DNA from: Altericroceibacterium spongiae
GTDB lineage: Bacteria; Pseudomonadota; Alphaproteobacteria; Sphingomonadales; Sphingomonadaceae
DNA: 64,000 nucleotides
Direction of reading: 5' to 3'
NCBI RefSeq assembly: GCF_003610805.1
Contig: NZ_RAPF01000004.1
Coordinates: 1 to 64,000 of the forward strand
Shown here: piece by piece, positions 1 through 8,000 of the stretch
Layout: each line of letters begins with the position of its first letter
How positions within the stretch are numbered: position 1 is the first letter of the stretch
The notes under the pieces: generated by a model
The model's input: the letters and a program-made list of their open reading frames with translations, nothing else
The model's database searches: none
What the model was told of the DNA's origin: nothing
Program-made: the position numbers and the translations under genes

Positions 1-51
1 GCTCAACCGGTCCAGGTGCTCCGTCAGAGAAAACAGGCTGCGTGGCTGCAT
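1..51 (-). CDS. IS5-family transposase, N-terminal 17 codons only
   Basis: This is the beginning of a transposase gene reading out of the window to the left. The first 17 residues (MQPRSLFSLTEHLDRLS) align without gaps to the N-terminus of the transposase at 1980-3059 (MHPSSLFSLSEHLERLS). The start codon chosen is the ATG at 51 because it matches the start of that relative. Nothing can be said about whether the gene is intact. Confidence 0.7.
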   Translation of the reverse strand, partial: MQPRSLFSLTEHLDRLS

Positions 52-123
52 CGAAACTCTCCATCCAATGCCTCCACAGAATCACAATCCGCTACTCAAA
101 GCGAGGGGTTATTGCCGGTGTCC
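1..123 (-). mobile_element. IS5-family element, end fragment cut by the window edge
   Basis: Read on the minus strand, this is the start of an insertion sequence related to the complete one at 1911-3206. Its terminal bases (123 leftward) match the terminal repeat of that element with one substitution (GGACACCGGCAATAACC against GGACACCCGCAATAACC), followed by a shared CCTCGC. It is flanked by AGCT (124-127), the same four bases that flank the internal copy. Beyond the terminal repeat the two differ at many positions, so they are related elements and not identical copies. The rest of the element lies outside the window. Confidence 0.8.
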
Positions 124-188
124 AGCTCACCGCTATTCGCTTGCACCTGAAGTGTGCATTATCGAATTTCAATTTTGGAATTGTAAAA

Positions 189-208
189 ATTAAGTGATAT
201 CGCTTAAT
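189..208. promoter_or_regulatory. 20-bp dyad, possible operator of the giant adhesin gene
   Basis: ATTAAGTGATATCGCTTAAT is a perfect inverted repeat except for one base pair (position 195 against 202), centred on GATATC. It overlaps the proposed -35 box of the giant gene, where a dimeric DNA-binding protein could act as repressor or activator. It does not fit the CtrA consensus, whose TTAA half-sites are 7 bases apart; here the gap is 10. The regulator is unknown. Confidence 0.45.
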
Positions 209-232
209 GGTTCTTTATTTTCAATATATAAT
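204..232 (+). promoter_or_regulatory. Predicted sigma-70-type promoter of the giant adhesin gene
   Basis: A perfect TATAAT (227-232) lies 17 bases downstream of TTAATG (204-209), a weak -35 box with three of six consensus matches. Transcription would start near 239 and leave a leader of about 90 bases before the ATG at 327. The surrounding 140-326 stretch is strongly AT-rich, so other -10-like sequences occur by chance. The dyad at 189-208 covers the -35 region. Confidence 0.45.
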
Positions 233-283
233 ACTTATTAAGTAGATATACCTTATTGAACTGTTGAGGAATATAAGGGACCA

Positions 284-319
284 GTGACGTAATACCATAA
301 GGTAACTATGTCACAGGAG
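284..319 (+). promoter_or_regulatory. Leader hairpin abutting the ribosome-binding site
   Basis: GTGAC (284-288) and TACC (293-296) can pair with GTCAC (310-314) and GGTA (301-304) around an ATAA loop. The stem ends one base before the Shine-Dalgarno AGGAG (315-319), which is 7 bases from the ATG at 327. A structure here could tune access to the ribosome-binding site. The internal part of the stem is imperfect, so the fold is a suggestion only. Confidence 0.35.
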
Positions 320-326
320 CTTTTGC

Positions 327-1925
327 ATGTCCTTCAAGTCGCGCTCGTCCATCCCGAATGCAGACTCAGTCACTGAAAGCGGCGATTTAACGCCTTCGGT
401 TAAAGGTGATGCGATAGAAAAAGCTGAATTCCAGGTTTTGAATAATGTGCGGTGGTGGGAAGAGAATTTAGATGGCTCAGCACATGTGGAATTGGAAGAT
501 GGTGCTTTTTTGACCATCCCCGCAGGATCTTTTCGGAGTTTCAACGAAAAGATCCTGATCCCGGAGCGTGTTCTTGAGGGACTGGATCACGCAAAAACAG
601 AAGTTTCAGGTAGCTTTCTAAACTCCAAGACATTTGAAGCGGAAAGTCCGGATGTTCCAAGTGAAGAGCATTCGCCCGCTAATATTGCAGACAATGTCCA
701 TACGGCTTCTGTAATGCCTCAAGCTGCGTCCCCGGCTGGTGCTCCGTCGATTACCACTGGTGAAGTCTTGACGATGTACACCAGCGGGAAGTCGCCAGTC
801 GCTGTAAAGGCGATTGACTATGATGGGGATCAGATAAGTTTTGGAATCGAGCCTGGGCTATTTTCAGGCTTGTTTACAATCGATTCAGCGACCGGTGCGG
901 TCACCATCAATGATCCTGAGGGGATTACGGAGGGATCGTATTATGTTCGAGTAATAGCTAGCGACGGTTCTTCCACTTCATCCAAATCTATCACGCTACA
1001 AGTTATCGACGATGGTACGGGAGGTACAAATACCGCACCCCAATTCATGGGCGAAAACTCCTTTTCAGTAGTGGAAGGGAATGTTTCTGTAGCTATTATT
1101 CAGGCTCGGGACGATGATGGCGACGATTTGATTTTCTCCATTGCTGGTGGAGCCGATGCTGCCCTCTTCACAATAGATCCGGTAACTGGTTCGCTAAATT
1201 TTGTTTCAGCCCCTGATTATGAAACCCCTCAAGATGCGGGTGGGAATAACATTTATGAACTGAACATTTCGATCAGTGACGGCCAGTCTATTGTTACAAA
1301 AGCCATTCAGGTGAGTGTTCTCGATGTGATTGAGGGTGAACAAAACACTGCTCCTGTAATTACTAGTATTTCTGACATAACAATTTCTGAAAACACGATA
1401 CCGGTTACCAAAGTAAGCGCGACAGACGCTGATGGCGATGTGCTCACCTATTCACTGACCGGTGATGATGCTGCCCTTTTCGAAATAGATTCGAGCGGCA
1501 ACCTCTCTTTTCGTAATGCTCCTGATTATGAAAACCCAGCCGACTTTAACTCAGATAATCGCTATGATTTAGTTGTAGTTGTTGACGATGGAACGACTGC
1601 TTCACAAGCTTCGATGTCAGTCATTATATCGAATAAAAATGATGCGCCTGTTATCGAAGGCGATAACATTTTAATGGTTGCTGAGGGGGAGCTTGCTGTC
1701 GGCCGCGTTTTGGCAACCGATCAGGAAGGTGGTTCACTTACCTATGCCCTGAGCGGAGATGATGCATCCCTTTTTCGGATCAGTTCTTCTGGCTCGATCA
1801 CATTTCGCAATGCGCCGGATTATGAAGATCCTAAAGATTTCAATGAGGATAATGAATATACATTCACTGTTACGGTTAGCGACAACCAGGGAAGCAGTGT
1901 TTCCCGAGCTGGACACCCGCAATAA
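327..1925 (+). CDS. 5' fragment of the giant adhesin (cadherin-like repeats)
   Basis: The start at 327 is supported by AGGAG seven bases upstream. Residues about 35-80 form a small domain with the pattern NNVxxW, DGS, then GxF and an Ile-rich end, which recurs at the N-terminus of the 18,084-22,025 protein. A degenerate cadherin-like repeat follows, then two full ones and part of a fourth, each with the DADGD-type and APDYENP calcium-site motifs. The last five codons (from 1911) and the stop come from the inserted IS, so the natural protein continued. The N-terminus is polar and shows no Sec signal peptide. On its own the fragment would be about 530 aa, with unknown fate. Confidence 0.8.
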   Translation: MSFKSRSSIPNADSVTESGDLTPSVKGDAIEKAEFQVLNNVRWWEENLDGSAHVELEDGAFLTIPAGSFRSFNEKILIPERVLEGLDHAKTEVSGSFLNSKTFEAESPDVPSEEHSPANIADNVHTASVMPQAASPAGAPSITTGEVLTMYTSGKSPVAVKAIDYDGDQISFGIEPGLFSGLFTIDSATGAVTINDPEGITEGSYYVRVIASDGSSTSSKSITLQVIDDGTGGTNTAPQFMGENSFSVVEGNVSVAIIQARDDDGDDLIFSIAGGADAALFTIDPVTGSLNFVSAPDYETPQDAGGNNIYELNISISDGQSIVTKAIQVSVLDVIEGEQNTAPVITSISDITISENTIPVTKVSATDADGDVLTYSLTGDDAALFEIDSSGNLSFRNAPDYENPADFNSDNRYDLVVVVDDGTTASQASMSVIISNKNDAPVIEGDNILMVAEGELAVGRVLATDQEGGSLTYALSGDDASLFRISSSGSITFRNAPDYEDPKDFNEDNEYTFTVTVSDNQGSSVSRAGHPQ

Positions 1926-3206
1926 CCCCTCGCATTTCCGGTGCTGATATGATTCAGCGTTGGCGAGGAGATAACGGTGATGCACCCATCGAGCCTGTTT
2001 TCGCTTTCGGAGCACCTGGAGCGGCTGAGCCGGGATGGCGACCCGCTTGAAGTTTTGGGCGAGGCCGTGGATTTCGAGCGTTTCCGTCCGCTGCTGGTAA
2101 AGGGGTTGGGATACAGCGATGGAGCAAAGGGCGGCAGGCCGCCATTCGACCCGGTCTCGATGTTTCAGGTGCTGGTGGTGCAGGCACAGCATAACCTGTC
2201 CGATGCCCGCATGGAGTTCATGATCCGCGACCGGCTTTCGTGGATGCGCTTCTTCGACTTTGATCTGGGCGACACGATGCCCGACGAGAACACCATCCGC
2301 CACTATCGCAACCGGCTGACCGAGAGCGGGACGCTTGATGCGCTGATGCAGGCCTTTGAACAGCAACTGCGCGAACGCGGCTATCTCGCCATGGGCGGTC
2401 AGATCGTCGATGCCACGCTGGTTCCCGCTCCCAAGCAGCGCAATACCGAGGAAGAGAAGGTCGCGGTTAAGGCGGGCAAATCAGCAAAGAAGATCTGGCC
2501 GGGAAAGCCGAACAAGGCGCACCAAAAGGATGTCGATGCGCGCTGGACGGTGAAGGTCGGCGGCAAGATCCGCTATCGTCCCGATGGAACGCCCTTACCG
2601 CAAATCGCGACCCCGGTGTTCGGATACAAGTCGCATATCAGCATCGACCGGCGGTTCGGCTTTATCCGCAAGGGCAAGGTGACTTCGGCAGCCCATAGCG
2701 ACGGGCGGGAACTGCGCCATGTGGTGGACCCGCACAACACCGCCTCAGATGTCTGGGCCGATAGTGCCTATCGCAGCCGAAAGAATGAGATATGGCTCAC
2801 CCGGCATATGTTCACCAGCCGCATCCATCGCAGGAAGCCCAAGGGCAAGCCGATGCCCGAACGCACATCACGGGCCAATGCTGCCAAGTCCGCCGTGCGA
2901 GCAAGGGTCGAGCATGTCTTCGCACACCAAAAGGGGCGCTACGGCCTGTTCATCCGCACCATCGGCCTCGCCAGGGCTCAGGCCAAACTCACGCTCGCCA
3001 ATCTGGCCTATAACTTCGACCGCCTGATCTTCCACGAACAAAGGGCCGACACAGGATAAGTACGCCCGGAAACTACGGGCGAGGCAGGAAATGACCAGAA
3101 CCTAACCGACAGGCCCCGCCAATCAGGCGCTCAGATCGCCGATCTGCTTGCAAGGTCGTCGCCCTTCATAAAAGTGACAGCGAAACCATGGTTATTGCGG
3201 GTGTCC
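1911..3206 (+). mobile_element. Complete IS5-family insertion sequence (1,296 bp) inside the adhesin gene
   Basis: The ends are a perfect 17-bp inverted repeat, GGACACCCGCAATAACC (1911-1927, and the reverse complement at 3190-3206). AGCT flanks both sides (1907-1910 and 3207-3210) and is taken as the 4-bp target duplication. Because AGCT is a palindrome it could also be read as part of the ends, but treating one copy as duplicated restores the host reading frame exactly. One intact transposase gene fills most of the element, leaving about 147 non-coding bases at the right end. Intact ends, target repeats and ORF point to a recent insertion. Confidence 0.9.
1980..3059 (+). CDS. IS5-family DDE transposase
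   Basis: A 359-aa transposase that would cut and paste the element. The catalytic triad is visible as D in GQIVDATLV, D in VWADSAYRS and E in RARVEHVFAHQKGRYG, and the C-terminal region LTLANLAYNFDRLIF is typical of the IS5 group. The N-terminal part (about residues 1-120) has the DUF772-like form with PDENTIRHYRNRL. The ATG at 1980 lies nine bases after AGGAG (1966-1970); a GTG one codon earlier is the alternative. The ORF is full length with no internal stop, so it may be active. Confidence 0.92.
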   Translation: MHPSSLFSLSEHLERLSRDGDPLEVLGEAVDFERFRPLLVKGLGYSDGAKGGRPPFDPVSMFQVLVVQAQHNLSDARMEFMIRDRLSWMRFFDFDLGDTMPDENTIRHYRNRLTESGTLDALMQAFEQQLRERGYLAMGGQIVDATLVPAPKQRNTEEEKVAVKAGKSAKKIWPGKPNKAHQKDVDARWTVKVGGKIRYRPDGTPLPQIATPVFGYKSHISIDRRFGFIRKGKVTSAAHSDGRELRHVVDPHNTASDVWADSAYRSRKNEIWLTRHMFTSRIHRRKPKGKPMPERTSRANAAKSAVRARVEHVFAHQKGRYGLFIRTIGLARAQAKLTLANLAYNFDRLIFHEQRADTG

Positions 3207-3210
3207 AGCT

Positions 3211-4179
3211 TATACGGTTATCGTCAATGACATAAACGAGGCGCCTCAATTATTACCAGAGCAGGCTGTTAGCATATATGAAAACCGAACATCGGTAACT
3301 GTAATTTCGGCCTCTGATGTGGAGGGAGGTGCGTTAAACTGGTCAATCGTCGACGGTGTGGACAGGGATTTGTTCACAATCGACACCAGTACTGGTGCCT
3401 TATCTTTCAAGAATGCACCGGATTATGAAGATCCTCAGGACTTTGATCGCGATAATATTTATAACGTCGTGGTGGAGGTCAGTGATGGTGAAGCTTTTGC
3501 CAGGCAAAATGTAACTGTAACAGTAGACAATATTAATGAGGCTCCACAAATATTAACAAGTCAAACAATAAGTTTGATCGAAAATCGTAATGTTGTCGCG
3601 GATATATCGGGTGTTGATCTGGAAAATGATCAAGTTACCTATGCTATTACCGGCGGCAATGATGGCCTTTTATTTAAAATAAATAGCAATACGGGTGCTC
3701 TGGAATTTGTGGACGCTCCGGATTACGAGAACCCTGCGGATAGTAATGGCGATAATGTCTATGAAGTAGAAGTGTCTGCAAGTGACTCAAATGGTGCAAT
3801 AAGTACAAGATTATTGTCTGTAACTATAATAGACACTAATGAAAAGCCAGTAATATCTGTAGATGACGATATTTATATGAAGGAAAATCGTCTGGATATT
3901 ACAACCATTATGGCATATGATGGAGACGGCGATATTCTATCCTACTCTATTAGTGGTTCAGATGCTAATCTTTTTTCTATAAATTCGGATGGCCAATTAT
4001 CTTTTGTTTCGGAGCCTGATTACGAAAATCCGCGCGATGCTGATCTGGATAATGTCTATAATATCACTGTTTCTGTATCTGATGGCGTTTCAGTAATAAG
4101 CAAAAATTTAAATATTAATATTACAGATGAAAGTGAGCCTTTAGTTTTTGCTAATGATTCATCTGTTAGGCCCTGTTGA
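3211..4179 (+). pseudogene. Middle fragment of the giant adhesin, between the two insertion sequences
   Basis: This fragment is open in the frame of the downstream adhesin and encodes the end of repeat 4, three full cadherin-like repeats and the start of repeat 8. Its first in-frame ATG is at 3319, inside a repeat and without a good ribosome-binding site, so independent translation is doubtful. It runs four codons into the second IS before a stop at 4177-4179. Base composition is unusually AT-rich: the 60 bases from 3841 contain 19 G or C. Confidence 0.8.
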
Positions 4180-5018
4180 CAAAAGGGATTCCCAAACAGG
4201 CTGATCTCTGATTCACAGCTGCTTTTTACGGGAGCTGCTATGGCGCGCGGAGATCTGACGGACGAGGAATGGGCGGTGATTGGTCCGTTGCTGCCGCCTG
4301 AGCGAGGCAGGCATTCACGGCCGGCGGGAGATAACCGGCGCTTCCTCAACGGAATGCTCCATGTCCTGCGGGTCGGGTGCCCCTGGCGCGACATGCACGA
4401 GCGCTACGGCAAGTGGAACTCGGTCTATGTGCGCTTCCGACGCTGGGCCGAACAGGGCGTATGGGATGCGCTACTGCAAACGCTGGTCGATCTGGGACTT
4501 ACCGACGACTGGCAGCACATGATCGACAGCACCAGTGTCCGGGGCCATTCGCAGGCCGCCGGCGCAAGGGGGGGACTCATAATCAGGCTTTTGGTCGATC
4601 GCGCGGCGGCTTTACGAGCAAGATCCACGCCCGCTGCGACAATAAAGGACGCCCTCTCGGCTTCATCCTGACCGGCGGCGAGGCCTCAGATTACACCGCC
4701 GCCGAGCCGCTGATGGCGATCCCTGTCACGACGCCCAAGGGGCTGCTGGCGGACAAGGGCTATGATGGCGATCGCTTTCGGGAAAGCCTGCTCGTCCGCG
4801 GCATTCTGCCGATCATCCCGCCCCGCTCGAACCGTAAGGTGCCCGAGCACCCCGACTACCGTCGGTATCGCGACCGAAACCGCATCGAGCGCCTGTTCAA
4901 CAAGTTGAAGCAGGCCCGCCGGATCGCCACCCGCTACGACAAGACCGCCCTGTCCTTCGCAAGCTTCCTCAATCTCGCTTCAGTGCGCCTGTGGCTGAAA
5001 TCTTATGTCAACAGGGCC
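4169..5018 (+). mobile_element. Complete IS5-family IS427-type insertion sequence (850 bp)
   Basis: The ends are a perfect 13-bp inverted repeat, GGCCCTGTTGACA (4169-4181, and the reverse complement at 5006-5018). TA flanks both sides (4167-4168 and 5019-5020), the target duplication usual for this group. Removing 852 bp restores the adhesin frame. The element carries one transposase read in two frames joined by a -1 shift. Its right end also supplies an in-frame ATG (5005) to the interrupted host gene. Confidence 0.9.
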
Positions 5019-5021
5019 TAG
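4240..5021 (+). CDS. IS427-type transposase, made by -1 frameshift (orfA/orfB)
   Basis: The first frame starts at 4240 (MARGDLTDEEWAVIGPLLPP, the DUF4096-type N-terminus) and would stop at 4671. At about 4568-4574 a run of seven G lets ribosomes slip back one base into the frame that carries the rest of the catalytic domain. Catalytic residues are D in HMIDSTS (first frame), D in LADKGYDGD and E in RNRIERLFNKLK (second frame). Programmed frameshifting is well known for this IS group. The final TAG (5019-5021) is formed by the TA target duplication plus the next host base. A sequencing error in the G run is the alternative, but it is less likely given the family. Confidence 0.85.
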
Positions 5022-8000
5022 TGTTTATGAGAACGTCACTGATGTTCTGGCGATTTCTGCAGAAGATGGAAATGGATCGAGCCTCACCTACGCAATTGCG
5101 GGTGGTGTCGATCAAGATCTTTTTAGTATTAATTCCAATACTGGAGCCCTCTTTTTCAAATCTGCCCCGGACTATGATAACCCATCGGATTTTGGCGGAG
5201 ATAATCTGTATCAGGTCCTTGTGGAAGCCAGTAATGGAGAAGTAACCACTACGCAGATGGTTTCTATAACAGTTCTCGATGTTGAAGAGCGACCTAGAAT
5301 CATTAGCAGCCCCGATCTGACACTTTCTGCAGGAAGTATTTCCGTTTTAACTGTTCAGGCAGAAGATTCCGACAATGATGATTTAATATGGTCTCTTTCC
5401 AATTCCGGGGATTCTGATCTTTTCGAGATTAATGCTGATACTGGCGAATTATCGTTTTTAAGTGCGCCAGACTATAGCAATCCACAAGATGAGAATGGGG
5501 ATAACACTTATAATGTGACCGTTCAGGTTACAGATGGTTCATTTGTCGATAGCCACACATTTAACATACGCATCACTTCGGATAACTCGGCACCCGTTAT
5601 TACAAGCGAAGCTGCTTTTTCAGTTATAGAAAACCGTCAAACTGTCACGACGTTGAATGCTGATGATGCAGAGGGAGACAATTTAACGTATTCAATTGAG
5701 GGTGGCGACGATGCCGATTATTTTGTTATAGATGAAAATACAGGGCTTTTATCTTTTAAGTCTTCTCCTGATTTTGAACGCCCTCAAGATGCCGATGGTA
5801 ACAACATATATCAATTGGAAATCGGGGTATCGGACGGCAAAGATATGGCTGTCCAGGATATTTCAGTAACGGTTTCCAATCAGAACGAAGTTCCCGAAAT
5901 TACTTCCGATCTTAATATTACGGTTCAGGAAGAAAGCTCCCACCTCGGTTCTGTTATCGCTATAGATAGTGACGGAGAAAGCGTTACGTATTCCATTTCA
6001 GGTGGTGATGCGCCTCTTTTCATAATTGACGGTCAGACGGGCGAACTCAGTTTTCGCGATGCCCCCGATTTTGAAAATCCTGCCGATGCAGACGGCAATA
6101 ATGTCTATGAATTTCAGGTTACTGTAACCGACGGGCAAGACTCTATAACTGAAACGGTGACTGTGACGGTAACGAACCGCAACGAGTCACCCATTATCGA
6201 GAGCGACGCTGCTATTACCCTGGTGGAAAATCGCAGTGTAGTAATGAATGCAGATGCTTATGACGGTGATGGCGATGCGCTGAATTATAGTCTTGAAGGG
6301 TCTGATGCAGCGCTGTTTACGATCAGTGGAACGGGTGAGCTGTCATTCATTGAGGCGCCAGATTATGAGAACCCTGCGGATATTGATGAAAACAATATTT
6401 ACGATGTGACCATAGTCGTAACTGACGGTTCGAATATAGTTCGGCATGATGTGCAGATCATTGTGGCAGATCGGAATGAAGCGCCAGTTCTGACTGGGAC
6501 GGATTCCTTCACACTTTCGGAAAACAGCCGTGTGGCAGGCCAGCTTTTGGTAGCCGATGATGAGGCTGATCTGCTTGCTTATTCGATTGCGGCAGGCGGT
6601 GATGGCGCATTTTTCACGATCAATGCATCGGGTGAGCTGTCATTTCGGAATGCACCTGATTTCGAGAATCCATCCGATGCGAATGGTGACAATATTTATG
6701 AACTGACTGTTTCTGTAAGTGATGGAAAAGGTGGCGTAACGGCCGTCCCTGTGAGCGTGGCGGTGACCGGGGTAAATGAGGCTCCTGTAATAATCAGCAA
6801 CAGCTCGATCAGTCTGCAGGAAGGCCAGGCGGCGGCGCTGGATGTCAATGCAACGGACGCAGATAGCGGCGATATATTGGTCTATACGATTGTCGCAGGC
6901 GGTGATGGAGCGTTGTTTACAATTGATGAAGTGACCGGTGAGTTATCCTTTAAAACAGCACCAAATTATGATGCGCCCCAGGATGCGGATGGCAACAATG
7001 TCTATGAACTGACTGTCCGGGTGAGCGATGGGAACGGTGAATCTGATGAGCAGGCGGTGACTGTTGAGGTCACCGATGTAAATAATTCTCCGGTGATTAC
7101 GAGCGACGCAGCGATCACATTGGCTGAGAACGAAGTTGCAGTCACGTCCGTGACAGCGAGCGATGCGGATGGCGATACACTGACCTATGCGCTGAGTGGC
7201 CCTGATTCTGCGCAATTCACAATTAATGCGAATACCGGAGAACTGTCCTTTGTGACAGCACCTGATTACGAAAATCCAGCAGATGCAAATGGCGATAATG
7301 TCTATGAATTAATCGTCCTGGTGAATGACGGAGATGTAACCGTTGAACAGGATGTCACTGTAACTGTCTCCAATCTCAACGATGCGCCGGAGATTGGAGG
7401 GGACGGAACGTTTACGCTGGCGGAAGGAGTGACGCTGGCCGGAGTGGTTGGTGCCAGCGATGATGATGATGGCGATACGCTGAGCTTCAGTCTGACAGGT
7501 GGCGCGGATGCGGCTTTGTTCACGATCGATGGATCGAGCGGGGAGCTGCGCTTTGTTGCTGCGCCGGATTATGAGGCGCCGGGCGATGATGATGGGGACA
7601 ATGTTTATGAGGTAGAAGTCACGGTATCGGACGGGACGGTGAGCACGATCCGTCAGATGCGTGTGACGGTGAGTGACAGCAACGATCTTCCGCAGATTAC
7701 GAGCGGTGCTGCGGTGACGGTTGAGGAGAACCGGAGCAGTGTGTCTGTCGCCACTGCGAGCGATGCGGATGGCGATACGCTTGCCTGGTCGATTGCGGGC
7801 GGTGTTGACGGGGCCCTGTTCGCAATTGACGAGACGACAGGCGCGCTGCGCTTTATTGCGGCGCCCGACTTTGAAGCGCCTGCCGACTTCGATGGCGATA
7901 ATGTCTATGAAGTGGTGCTGGAAGTATCGGACGGGAATGGCGGGACGGCGAGCCAGACCGTTCTGGTGACAGTCAGCGATGCCAATGAAGCGCCGACGGC

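Noticed and set aside
189-208. CtrA binding site
   Set aside because: TTAA half-sites are present but are 10 bases apart and inverted, whereas CtrA needs TTAA-N7-TTAA in direct orientation.
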